Source of the DNA: UBA3792 sp946185305
GTDB lineage: Bacteria; Bacillota; Clostridia; Christensenellales; CAG-138
Direction of reading: 5' to 3'
Assembly (NCBI GenBank): GCA_946185305.1
Contig: CAMHJE010000002.1
Location: forward strand, 1-64,000
DNA: 64,000 bases
Part shown: positions 22,770-31,422 of the stretch, one piece after another
How the letters are laid out: each line of letters opens with the position of its first letter
How positions within the stretch are numbered: position 1 is the first letter of the stretch
Translations under genes and position numbers: made by a program
The notes under the pieces: generated by a model
Told to the model about the DNA's origin: nothing
Databases searched by the model: none
What the model saw: the letters and a program-made list of their open reading frames with translations, nothing else

Positions 22770-24176
22770 TTACCGAATCTGCTGTCCATAAGGCGGGCAA
22801 TAACCGCCGCCGTCCGTTTGCGAATAATAGACCCAGTATAGATGCCCTTCGTAGCCGACCTTCAAGGTGCTCCATTCCGCGTCGTCGATCGTTTCACCCT
22901 CTTCATATTCCGGTACAAAGCCGAAATGCGCCTGCAGCGCTTCAGGCAGAGCGCGGAACACATCGACAAGCTTGCTCCCGATATGACCGTTTTCGGTGCG
23001 GATTTCATCCAGCACCGGCAAAACAAGCGCGTCGATCGCCGCAAGGTCGCCATTCTTTTGCAGCCGCTTCACCGCAATCTCCAACGCAAACACACGGTAT
23101 GTCCAGTCCGGATGCAGCTTGACAATTTCGATCAGTTTTTCCGTCGGAAATGCCGAAAGGCGGCGCTCCCATTCATCCCTCGAACGACCGCGTCCCATTT
23201 TCAAAAGGTCGTTCATCAGCTCGTCGTTGATCGCGCTTTGCGGCAATCGCCGCACGATCTCCAGCTTGTCCTCGCTTCGATGCTCGTCAAGCATTCCGTA
23301 CAGCCCTTTCAGATGCGCTGCATCCAGCAAGCCGAGCGCAAGGTTCCGACAAATCGTGCTTTGCGCCGCGAGGTGCCGCACCAATACATCCTGCTGCGTG
23401 TCCGTCAGCGGCGGCAAGCCTTGCCCCTTGCCGTCGTACAGCCAATACAGCGTGCTTGCGGCTTCCCGGGAAAGATCAGCGTCACGGCTTTGCTCCAAGA
23501 GTGCAATTAAGCGGGACGGCTCCGCCAATACTCGCGTGACCGCATATTCCGAACCCTTCAGTTCGCCGCAAAGGCTCATTCGCAGCACAGCATTTTGAAA
23601 CGCTTCGCCGCAATGCTGATCCGGCTGCTGCGCCCGCTTCAGCACCGCTTGCGTAACGGCGTAATCGACGTTCGCGGTCAGCAGGCGCAAAAGCGCGTCT
23701 TCGCTGTTGATTTTGGCAACGGCGTCCCAAGCGGATTCGGTCACTTCCCGATCAAGCAGCAGTTTCAAAAGAGCCGCCTCGTCCGGCGCTGCGGCGATCG
23801 CCTTCGTTTCATGCTCCCGCAACAGCGCAACGGTCTTTGCTTCGACCGGGTAGAGACTTGCCGTTTCCCGGCTCCAATGCTTTGCCGAGGCCTTGACCGC
23901 AAGCAAGTACGCACGCTCCTTCGGCATTCGCTCGAACGCGGCCATGCGAACCTCTGTCCGGGCGTCCGATGTGACGATCTCTAAAAGCGCTTCGGGATCC
24001 TCGATCCCGTCGATCACGGACTGTGCGAGCGGCAGCAGTTCCTGCTGCCGACAGGCGATCGCGCATACCGCTTTTTCCGCGTCGATTTTCAGCAACTTAC
24101 TGTACAGCCGCTTTCCCCAAACCGGCACGTGTTCGTTTTGGCAGAGTCGGGCGATCCTTTCAAACTGTTTTGTCAT
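22770..24176 (-). CDS. HEAT-like alpha-helical repeat protein
   Basis: A 468-residue, all-helical, soluble protein. It is built of roughly 35-45-residue helical pairs, for example DARTEVRMAAFERMPKERAY and REAASTLYWLY, as in HEAT/Armadillo-like scaffolds. The C-terminus ends in a distinct non-helical segment (LKVGYEGHLYWVYYSQTDGG). I recognise no catalytic motif, so a scaffold or adaptor role for the operon's other proteins is inferred. Start ATG 24176 follows GGGAGG, ten bases after the giant LRR gene. An earlier in-frame ATG at 24269 lies inside that gene and is rejected. Confidence 0.65.
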   Translation of the reverse strand: MTKQFERIARLCQNEHVPVWGKRLYSKLLKIDAEKAVCAIACRQQELLPLAQSVIDGIEDPEALLEIVTSDARTEVRMAAFERMPKERAYLLAVKASAKHWSRETASLYPVEAKTVALLREHETKAIAAAPDEAALLKLLLDREVTESAWDAVAKINSEDALLRLLTANVDYAVTQAVLKRAQQPDQHCGEAFQNAVLRMSLCGELKGSEYAVTRVLAEPSRLIALLEQSRDADLSREAASTLYWLYDGKGQGLPPLTDTQQDVLVRHLAAQSTICRNLALGLLDAAHLKGLYGMLDEHRSEDKLEIVRRLPQSAINDELMNDLLKMGRGRSRDEWERRLSAFPTEKLIEIVKLHPDWTYRVFALEIAVKRLQKNGDLAAIDALVLPVLDEIRTENGHIGSKLVDVFRALPEALQAHFGFVPEYEEGETIDDAEWSTLKVGYEGHLYWVYYSQTDGGGYCPPYGQQIR

Positions 24177-24186
24177 GCCCGCCTCC

Positions 24187-27100
24187 CTATTCGATTTCCA
24201 GTTCAAATCCGTATTCGTCGCCCAGGGATCGAATCGCGGACTGCATATTGTTTGACACACACGCCGCACGAAGATGCTGCAGCGTCAAAAGCGGCGAAAT
24301 GTCGGTCAGTTCCGGCGTCCATGATACCTTGATGTATTCGAGTTCCGGGTGCTGCTCGATGAAGCTTCGGAATGTCTCGTTGGTGAAGCGACAGCCGCCC
24401 GCGTGAATCTCGTGGATTTTCACATCCTTCACGGCGTCCATCCAAAGCGCGCAGTCCGTGTTGAACACATTGAGACTTTGATACTCCGGCACGGCGGACA
24501 GCACCGCATACTGCTCACCCGGGATTTTCCCCTGCAAATTATCTACGCCGAGAACAAAATATGGCACATTGCCGTCCTCGTCCGGCGTCATACAGAACGT
24601 ATAGTCGATTTTGGCGATCGCGCTGATGTCCGTGAGGTCGTTGCCACCGATATTGAGATCGGTCAGATGCGGAAGCTTCTCAACGCCCTCGATCGAAGTG
24701 ACCGTTTCCGTGTCCTCCACGCTGATGATCTCGAGCGTCTCCAGATCGAACAGCGGAGACAGATCGGAAAGATTTGCCCATTTGGCTTGGAATCGGCGCA
24801 GCTTTGCAGCCGCCTCGATCCCGCCGAGCGATTCGATCGGCTGTCCGTATAGATACAGCGTTTCAAGATTCGGAAGTCGATTCAAAAATGCAAGATCGGC
24901 AATCGATCCTTCCCCGATCGGGAAGCGCTCGCCGGTTGCGTTGTCGTGAATATACAAGTCCGGTTTGTCGCCGCCGTCCCAGTCCTCTTCGAGCCACAGT
25001 TCGCCCCACGGATCTTTCGTTACATAGTTGCCGAAGAACCCGACCTCGCGGATGCGGGACAGCACGTTGTCCGGCAGGGCAAGGAACTCGTCTTTGGTCA
25101 TCAACGGGATTTCGAAAGCAAAATCACAGTCCTCCGAAATCGCACCAAGTGGGGTGAGATCGTCGAGCTTGAGTCCGTTCAGATCTGCCCGTTGCAGCTT
25201 CTGGAGGTTTTGGATGCCTTGTATGCTTGTCACGCCGGTATATTGCAGCCGAAGCTCTTCCAGCTCCTGCAGAGTGAATGCCGGGGAAGCATCCGTCAGG
25301 GTCGGCGTGAACGAAAGTTCGAGATTCTTCAACTTCTGCAGATTCTGAATCCCCTCGATCGACGTCAGCGACTGATCGATCAGGTTCAGATATTCGAGTC
25401 CGGTCAGCTTGGACAGCTTGGAAAAATCGGTCATTGTACCGGGGTGCTCGATTGCGATATCATGGCTGGGGTCACCGTCGTTCGACCGCAGTACAAAGGT
25501 CGGTTTGTCGTCATCCCATTGCTGATCGAGCCAATATTCCTCCCAGGAGAAGATCGTGTCGCCGACTGCATGCAGATCCTTCACGCGGCTCAATACCGCG
25601 CTTGGCAGCGTGTCGAGCTCGTCGAACGACAAGAGCTTCACGTCAAACTCGGCGGGTTGCCACCATTCGTCCGGATAGACGACCTCGTAATTGCGGAAAT
25701 TACCACTGTCCACAAGCAGCTGCGCCTGCTCCTGAAGATGCGCCGGGACCTTCAGCACGTTGCCTTTTTTGATCCCGTACAGCGGGGAAAGGTCGGTCAC
25801 GTCGTTGGTTTCGATCAGCTCGATCGAAACGCTCTTTTCGGGGTTCATGCCGTCGAAGCACTGCAGATCATGGAGATCGACCGGCGTGCAAAGCGAGATC
25901 CAATCCGCTTCGAACGTCAAGAAATCGGGCAGGGTAAAGGTGCTGTCCAGATAGATCTGGTTGAATTTCAATCCGTTCATCGCTGACCAGTCAGTCAAGC
26001 GCGGACAGCCGGTGATTTCCAGATACAGCGTGCCGTAGCGCGTAGCAAGCAGGTTCTGAATACCGTCGAGCGAGGTTAAAAGCTGCGAATCGTCAATGAT
26101 CAACCGATGCAGCGAAAGCTCCGGCATGCCCGAAAGCGACACGACGCCGTGCAGCAGCAGCTCCTGGGAGACATGCGGGAACAGCGACCAGTCGAGCGGT
26201 TCTCGGCTCCAATCGCTGTAGCCGCTGCGGCACCAAAGCTCAAATTCGTGGATTGTCGCATTCTTGATATAGGGCAAGGCGCTGCCGGTGCGGTCTGTGA
26301 CGTTCAGATAGTTATAGTTTTTGATCGCTTCCAGTCCCGACCAGTCCTCCACCTCGGCAATGCCGAAGGAAAAGCCGTCCTTGTTGACGACATCCCAAAG
26401 GAAATTGACATCGTGCAGATCGGAGCCGTAGATGGCAAGATCGTTAAGGTGCGGCAGCTTCACGATCGGAGAGATGTCCGCAAGATCGAAGACGCGATTC
26501 AGGTGAACCTGCTGAATTCCCGTGCAGCTTTCGAGCGCGGAGATGTCGGAAAGATGATCAAGCCCCTCGATATACACGCGCCGCAGACTTGTATGGTCTT
26601 CCAGGCCATGCAGGTTCCGGACGCTGTGCATACCCCAAAGGGCCAGTTCTTCGAGATTCTTTGCGTTTTCGAGCCAAGAAAGGTCGGACAGCGCATCGTT
26701 GTGCAGGTCAACGAATTTCAGACTTGTATTGTCCGAAAGCGCGGACATGTCAGATAGGTCTTCGCTTTGATAATCCACAAACAGGCGCGTCAGGCTTTGA
26801 TGATCCTGCAGCCCGTTGATGCTTCGAAGCTCCGACAGGTTCACAAGCTCCAGTTCGCGGAGCTTCTTGGACGCGGAAAGACAGTCGAGATCGGTCAAAG
26901 GCAGACTGTCGAGCCGAACGAGCGAAAGCTCGGAACAGTTTTGCAGACCGGACAGGTCGATCATCCGTGCCGTGCTGTCGGTGTCAAGGTAAAGCTCGGT
27001 CAAATTCGGCGGTCCGAAGGACGTCAGATCGGAGGGGATCGGATCGAACAGCGTCAGATTCGCATAGCGAAGCCGTTCGCAATCGGACAGCGGCGAAAAG

Positions 27101-28035
27101 TCCGTCAAAGAATTGCCGGAATAGCCGAAGCTGCGGATGCGCGTGTGTTTCAACCCGGCAAGGCTCGTGACGCCACAATCGAACAGCTCGACAACGTCAA
27201 GCTGTTCCAGTCCGGACAGCTCGGGAAGCTCGCCAATGACCCGCACCAGTGTGATGAACTTCACATTCTTCATGTACCGCAAAAAGTCGAGATCGTTCCA
27301 TTCCGCCGTCCCGATCTCGTGTCCATCCTCCTTGCTGTACCAATGCCTTTTGCCTTCCTCCTCGGTGCGGTTGACAAAGTACTCCGCGCCGATACGCGCC
27401 CAGCCGTTCTGCTTCGCAATCCCCTCATCACCGGTGAAGTAGTGCAGCGTATCGCCGACGATGATCAGCTCATAGACCTTTTCGAGATCCTCGGCGGTAA
27501 GCCCCGCTTCGGAGGGAATGACCGGTTCCGCCGTCGGCGCGGGTGTGCTCTCCGGCAGCATCGTTTCCTTTGCGGGCAGCAGTTTTGTTGCAAGGAAGAT
27601 ACCTCCGGCGATCACGAGCGCGGCGGCAGCGGCCGCAAGGATGATCGGCAAAGGCTTTTTTGTTGCTTCAAACGGCTTTGCGGTTGCGATACGCTGTGCA
27701 AGCTCTTCTACGGAGTACCGTTCGGCGAAGATCGTGTTGCGGGAATACAGCGCGTTTTTCAGCAGCTCCGGCGGCGTTGAGCCGTCGAGGTTTATCGGCA
27801 CCGTCTCCACGCCCTTCGCGTCATTGGCGAAGAACGTTTCCATAAGTGTGATGGCTTCGTTCAGTCGTTCGGACATGAACAGCAGCATGACGCCGCTTTT
27901 CTTCGGCATTTCGCTTTCGTCTGCGATCGGAAATCCCTTTGCCCGCAGCGCATCGAGGATCGGTGCGACGCGTTCTTTGTCGGCTTTGGCATAAAGGGGA
28001 AACAACTTCATTTTTCGGTACGTCATCTTTGCCAT
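24187..28035 (-). CDS. Giant membrane protein: degenerate TIR domain, TM helix and long LRR region
   Basis: A 1282-residue protein. About residues 8-115 have a TIR-like strand/helix pattern (KLFPLYAKADKERVAPILDALRAKG... GVMLLFMSERLNEA) but the catalytic glutamate region is not conserved. A helix at about 128-150 spans the membrane, followed by a short Pro/Thr linker. The rest is leucine-rich repeats of the internalin-like type (DLSPL, LTDISAIAKI, LEELRLQYTGVTSI). A non-LRR module (start LP-x-x-VLSRV/I, later EELWLEEDWD) appears at about 800-855 and 980-1035, with a diverged copy at about 178-222. The predicted topology is TIR inside, LRR outside. It is the third gene of the operon, 36 bases after the TIR-LRR gene. 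The LRR region suggests binding of a protein or surface ligand. Confidence 0.75.
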   Translation of the reverse strand: MAKMTYRKMKLFPLYAKADKERVAPILDALRAKGFPIADESEMPKKSGVMLLFMSERLNEAITLMETFFANDAKGVETVPINLDGSTPPELLKNALYSRNTIFAERYSVEELAQRIATAKPFEATKKPLPIILAAAAAALVIAGGIFLATKLLPAKETMLPESTPAPTAEPVIPSEAGLTAEDLEKVYELIIVGDTLHYFTGDEGIAKQNGWARIGAEYFVNRTEEEGKRHWYSKEDGHEIGTAEWNDLDFLRYMKNVKFITLVRVIGELPELSGLEQLDVVELFDCGVTSLAGLKHTRIRSFGYSGNSLTDFSPLSDCERLRYANLTLFDPIPSDLTSFGPPNLTELYLDTDSTARMIDLSGLQNCSELSLVRLDSLPLTDLDCLSASKKLRELELVNLSELRSINGLQDHQSLTRLFVDYQSEDLSDMSALSDNTSLKFVDLHNDALSDLSWLENAKNLEELALWGMHSVRNLHGLEDHTSLRRVYIEGLDHLSDISALESCTGIQQVHLNRVFDLADISPIVKLPHLNDLAIYGSDLHDVNFLWDVVNKDGFSFGIAEVEDWSGLEAIKNYNYLNVTDRTGSALPYIKNATIHEFELWCRSGYSDWSREPLDWSLFPHVSQELLLHGVVSLSGMPELSLHRLIIDDSQLLTSLDGIQNLLATRYGTLYLEITGCPRLTDWSAMNGLKFNQIYLDSTFTLPDFLTFEADWISLCTPVDLHDLQCFDGMNPEKSVSIELIETNDVTDLSPLYGIKKGNVLKVPAHLQEQAQLLVDSGNFRNYEVVYPDEWWQPAEFDVKLLSFDELDTLPSAVLSRVKDLHAVGDTIFSWEEYWLDQQWDDDKPTFVLRSNDGDPSHDIAIEHPGTMTDFSKLSKLTGLEYLNLIDQSLTSIEGIQNLQKLKNLELSFTPTLTDASPAFTLQELEELRLQYTGVTSIQGIQNLQKLQRADLNGLKLDDLTPLGAISEDCDFAFEIPLMTKDEFLALPDNVLSRIREVGFFGNYVTKDPWGELWLEEDWDGGDKPDLYIHDNATGERFPIGEGSIADLAFLNRLPNLETLYLYGQPIESLGGIEAAAKLRRFQAKWANLSDLSPLFDLETLEIISVEDTETVTSIEGVEKLPHLTDLNIGGNDLTDISAIAKIDYTFCMTPDEDGNVPYFVLGVDNLQGKIPGEQYAVLSAVPEYQSLNVFNTDCALWMDAVKDVKIHEIHAGGCRFTNETFRSFIEQHPELEYIKVSWTPELTDISPLLTLQHLRAACVSNNMQSAIRSLGDEYGFELEIE

Positions 28036-28071
28036 GGTGGGCCTCCTTGTCCTGTGCTAAGGGGAAATGGG

Positions 28072-29247
28072 TTACGGGACTAAAATGACATCGAACGCCG
28101 CATCGTCCGGGAAGATCAGCAGCAGCATATCGATACTCACAGTCACGGTCTCAAGCGATGGCTGTGCGTTCAGCACGGAAAGGTCGCGCACATTGCTGTG
28201 CTCCAGATGGAGGGTTTTAAGGCTCGGCAGAACCGGCAGCGTCGAAAGGTCCACGCGTTCGCACCCCGCAAGGTTCAGTTCGTTCAGCAGCACAAGCCGA
28301 TTGAGCGCGGCAAGCGACTGTACCGGCTGCATGAGAAGAGAAAGCGCCTTTAGATACGGCATGCGCCCGATCACGGAAAGATCCTCGACAGGACCCGTCA
28401 GCGGCTTTGCGCCGTTTACGGCGTATGCGCCGTCTGTGAAAGCGACACCGGATAAATCGTTCAGCACCATCGTGCCGCAAAAATGCAGTTCCGTCACGCC
28501 GCCGAGATCGGACAGTGTTATATCGCCATCAGGAATACCCAGCGCGTTGCGCACCGCTGCTTCCTGCTTTGCATCGGGGAACGCGACCGTATCCATGCCG
28601 GGAACATACGGTGTCGCCGTCGGCTCCGGCGTTTCGGTCGGCACAGGCGTGGGGGTCGGCGTCAGTCGTGCCGTAGGTACGGGTGTCGGGTTTGGCAGGA
28701 GATAGGCGTCCAATCGACCGGTCATAAGCGCATACAGACCTGCCGCTGCAGCGGCAAACAGCAGCATCGCAAGCACAAGCATCAACCAATCAAACCGCAG
28801 TTTTTCAAACGGCTTGCGATAATATGCGCGCGTGATCTGTTTGCAGGAAAGAATGGTTTCGGCACGCGCAGATGCATCGGAACTGGACGAAAGCCTTGTG
28901 CATTGTGAAAGCAGATCGTTCCATTCTGCGTTCGGCGCCGTATCCGAAAGCGGCAGCAGCAGAACCGGCTTCTTCAGAACAAGCGCTGCTTCGATCTCGC
29001 TTCGGCAGTTGGGTGAAGCAAAAGCTGTTTCGGAAACAAAGAACAACACCATAGAGCAGCTTTGCATATGCTCTTCGATGTTCTTCGGCCAATCGCTGCC
29101 CGCCGGAATGCCCTCGTCGTACCACAGTCGCAGTTTGCGGTTGTGCAGCAGTGTAATGGCTTTCAGAACCGCTTCGGAATCGCGGTGCGAATAACTGATG
29201 AAAAGATAGGGACGGCGACCCTCATATGGCTTAAAGTAGACGCTCAT
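28072..29247 (-). CDS. TIR-TM-LRR membrane protein with intact TIR active site
   Basis: A 391-residue protein. Residues 12-140 form a TIR domain: YLFISYSHRD, the LWYDEGIPAGSDW loop, MVLFFVSE, and SPNCRSEIEAAL with the predicted NADase glutamate E84. A helix at about 153-176 crosses the membrane. A PTPVPT-type linker (about 186-212) and a C-terminal set of leucine-rich repeats starting with the cap AVRNALGIPDGDITLSDL complete it. Bacterial TIR domains with this glutamate cleave NAD+ or make cyclic ADP-ribose-type signals. Its ATG overlaps the stop of the preceding pseudo-TIR gene (ATGA), so the pair is translationally coupled and may form a complex. Confidence 0.82.
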   Translation of the reverse strand: MSVYFKPYEGRRPYLFISYSHRDSEAVLKAITLLHNRKLRLWYDEGIPAGSDWPKNIEEHMQSCSMVLFFVSETAFASPNCRSEIEAALVLKKPVLLLPLSDTAPNAEWNDLLSQCTRLSSSSDASARAETILSCKQITRAYYRKPFEKLRFDWLMLVLAMLLFAAAAAGLYALMTGRLDAYLLPNPTPVPTARLTPTPTPVPTETPEPTATPYVPGMDTVAFPDAKQEAAVRNALGIPDGDITLSDLGGVTELHFCGTMVLNDLSGVAFTDGAYAVNGAKPLTGPVEDLSVIGRMPYLKALSLLMQPVQSLAALNRLVLLNELNLAGCERVDLSTLPVLPSLKTLHLEHSNVRDLSVLNAQPSLETVTVSIDMLLLIFPDDAAFDVILVP

Positions 29248-30053
29248 GATCCGCCTCCCGTCAGCACGATATCATACCGTTCGAGAAGCGGAGCGGCATC
29301 GACCGCGTTCGTCTGATTCAGTTCAATTCGGGAAAGATTGGAAAGCAGGGCAAACTCATCCGTGCGTTCGGGTAAAGTGTCAAAACGAAGTGTCGTAACC
29401 GTTACAATCGACTCTTCGGTGATCGGTTCGCCGCTGAGCGCGTCGCGTACCGCTGCAGTCAGAACGGGATCGGAAAAGAAAACAGTATCACCATTTTTTT
29501 CGATCGATGGCGCGCGAAGACGTCGTACAAGAACCGCTGCGCCGATCAGCAGAAACGCCGCGGCGACAATTGCGGCTGCGATCGCAAGAACAGCCTTTTT
29601 GCGAACGGGCAGCGGAGGGCCGATCAACTCATGCGAAAATCCGTCTGCATGGAGCAATGCTGCTTCCGCCGCATCGACGCTGCACAGCTTGATATGCACT
29701 GCGCGCGAATCCAACCCCATGGACAGCGTGCTTTCCGCATTATCTACGTCGACGCTGATGATCGGGATGCTTTTCTCCTGACAAACGAGTACTGCGCTCT
29801 TTACCGCCTGATCCGTACGCGCACGTTTGGTTTGATACAGAACCACAAGCCGTGCCTTGCGCATACGCGCATCGCGCCGTTCGCGCTCTGCTACGGTGCC
29901 GCTGTGCCCCGTGGGGTACCAGATGCGGCAGCCGCGTTCGTACAGCCGTCGAAACAGCGGCCGCAGCCGATCTTTATCCGCATCTGAAAAGCAAAAATAC
30001 AGATACGGCTGATCGCCGCCGTACGGCGGAAAAAGCTCCGAAAACCTCGCCAT
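29244..30053 (-). CDS. Pseudo-TIR membrane protein
   Basis: A 269-residue protein and first gene of the operon. Residues about 15-130 follow the TIR fold (QPYLYFCFSDADKDRL, GCRIWYPTGHSG, RLVVLYQTK, DQAVKSAVLVCQEKSIPIISV), but the position of the catalytic glutamate is not acidic, so it is probably inactive. A helix at about 154-177 crosses the membrane. The C-terminus holds an LRR-cap-like segment (DPVLTAAVRDALSGEPITEES) and one or two repeats. It looks like a truncated paralogue of the next gene and may regulate it. Start ATG 30053 follows GGGGAGG; the frame extends upstream, but that lies before the promoter. Confidence 0.72.
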   Translation of the reverse strand: MARFSELFPPYGGDQPYLYFCFSDADKDRLRPLFRRLYERGCRIWYPTGHSGTVAERERRDARMRKARLVVLYQTKRARTDQAVKSAVLVCQEKSIPIISVDVDNAESTLSMGLDSRAVHIKLCSVDAAEAALLHADGFSHELIGPPLPVRKKAVLAIAAAIVAAAFLLIGAAVLVRRLRAPSIEKNGDTVFFSDPVLTAAVRDALSGEPITEESIVTVTTLRFDTLPERTDEFALLSNLSRIELNQTNAVDAAPLLERYDIVLTGGGS

Positions 30054-30102
30054 TCGTATCCTCCCCGCGCGCTCCGCTTTTGCTTCTATACTACCAAAAT
30101 AT

Positions 30103-30166
30103 ATCGTATACGCAAATGCTGTTTCTGTCAATCCCAAATGTAAAAAGCGCCAGAACTGTTACAGTT
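30103..30166 (-). promoter_or_regulatory. Promoter and upstream palindrome of the six-gene TIR/SLOG operon
   Basis: Minus-strand TTGACA (30126-30131) and TACGAT (30103-30108), spacing 17, about 50 bases before the first ATG. Just upstream lies the palindrome AACTGT-T-ACAGTT (30154-30166), a possible activator or repressor site. I find no other promoter of this quality in the short intergenic gaps of the operon. Confidence 0.55.
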
Positions 30167-30202
30167 TCAAGTCAGACGCCATGCGTATCCATCTGCTTCC
30201 GT

Positions 30203-30415
30203 ACCGATGGTTCCGCGCTCCTTCATTTCCTAAGAGCGGTTCTCAATCGGTGCAAAGAAAAAGGCGCATTGCTGCGCCTTCGAGCATCTTGTCTGATATT
30301 CAAAAAACATGCGGAGAAAACACTCTGCTTTCTCCACATATCCTTAGCCCTTACTGCAAAGCCCGATATGGATTATTTGCTTCCTTATCGGTGTCCCGCA
30401 ATACCGGGCTTTTTT
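30203..30415. other. Structured intergenic element, possible ncRNA or interspersed repeat
   Basis: Four hairpins in a row: ACCGAT/ATCGGT (30203-30251) enclosing CGCTC/GAGCG; AAGGCGCA/TGCGCCTT (30261-30280); GGAGAAA/TTTCTCC (30313-30335); and AAAGCCCG/CGGGCTTT (30358-30412) followed by a T-run on the plus strand. The second hairpin carries a T-rich tail on the minus strand. No open frame here looks like a protein. The direction of transcription is unclear. Confidence 0.45.
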
Positions 30416-30426
30416 CGCATTGAGAA

Positions 30427-30455
30427 TTGACAGCCGCAGACGAAGCCGCTATACT
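30427..30455 (+). promoter_or_regulatory. mscS promoter
   Basis: TTGACA (30427-30432) and TATACT (30450-30455), spacing 17. Confidence 0.8.
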
Positions 30456-30546
30456 GAAATCGAAGAAAAAGCAAGCTATGGGCTTTTTGCGTTTGCGGTA
30501 GCTTCACCTGCCGGCCGCATTTTTACACCCTCGAAAGGAGACTCCC

Positions 30547-31422
30547 ATGAAAAAAAGAAATCCTCTGATCCGCGTCGCCGTCCTTTTGGTGATCGGCGTG
30601 CTTGTGTACATCTTAGGCCGCAGTCTCGGCTGGATCGACCCGGTTCCCAAGCTCCAATGGAACGGGGAACGGATCGTCAACGGGCTTTTGCTGCTGCTCG
30701 GCCTGCTGATTCTGGAGGGCATCGTGAGCTTTATTCTCGACAAGCTCAACCCGAAGGGCAACCGCACCAAAACGCTGATCGCGCTCGGCCGGAACATCAT
30801 GCACTACGCGGTCGTGCTGCTGACGATCTGCATCCTTTTGACGATGCTGAACGTGGATATCGTGACGATTCTTTCCGGCCTCGGGATCATCGCGCTGATC
30901 ATCGGCTTCGGCGCGGAAAGCCTGATCGCGGACGTGGTGACCGGCATGTTCATTCTGATGGACAACCAGTATAATATCGGGGACATCATCGAGATCAACG
31001 GCTTCCGCGGCACCGTCACGGACGTGAGCGTCCGCACGACCGTGCTGACCGACGTGGGCGGCAACGTGAAGATCATCAACAATTCCGACATGAAGAATAT
31101 TCTGAACCGGTCGGACAATACCTCCCGCTCGGTCGCGGAATTCGGTATCCCGTATGAAACGGATCTCGAAGCCCTCGAGGAGAAGATCCCGGCGCTGCTG
31201 CAGAGCATCTATGACGCGCACCGCGATCTGATGAAGGATGTGCCGGTGTACGTCGGCGTCGATCAGCTCGGCGACAGCGCTGTAGTGCTGAAGTTCGTCG
31301 TCGAGGTTGCCGAAAAGGATATCTACGCGGGCGCCCGCGTGCTGAACCACGACCTGTTTATCGGCATGCGCAAGCTCGGCGTCGAGGTGCCGTTCCCGCA
31401 GGTTGACGTGCATCAAAAATGA
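30547..31422 (+). CDS. Small-conductance mechanosensitive channel, MscS family
   Basis: A 291-residue membrane protein with two N-terminal helices (about 8-25 and 40-60), a third at about 80-100, and the pore-lining helix with the MscS signature (GLGIIALIIGFGAESLIADV). The beta domain DNQYNIGDIIEINGFRGTV and the cytosolic C-terminal domain follow, so it is complete. The channel releases solutes during osmotic downshock. The start follows AAAGGAG. Its stop overlaps the next gene's ATG (ATGA), so the two are translationally coupled. Confidence 0.93.
   Translation: MKKRNPLIRVAVLLVIGVLVYILGRSLGWIDPVPKLQWNGERIVNGLLLLLGLLILEGIVSFILDKLNPKGNRTKTLIALGRNIMHYAVVLLTICILLTMLNVDIVTILSGLGIIALIIGFGAESLIADVVTGMFILMDNQYNIGDIIEINGFRGTVTDVSVRTTVLTDVGGNVKIINNSDMKNILNRSDNTSRSVAEFGIPYETDLEALEEKIPALLQSIYDAHRDLMKDVPVYVGVDQLGDSAVVLKFVVEVAEKDIYAGARVLNHDLFIGMRKLGVEVPFPQVDVHQK

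Noticed and set aside
30181..30423. An 80-codon plus-strand frame and similar frames around 29852-30430
   Set aside because: The region is made of hairpins, and the translations are basic, low in complexity and without a ribosome site.
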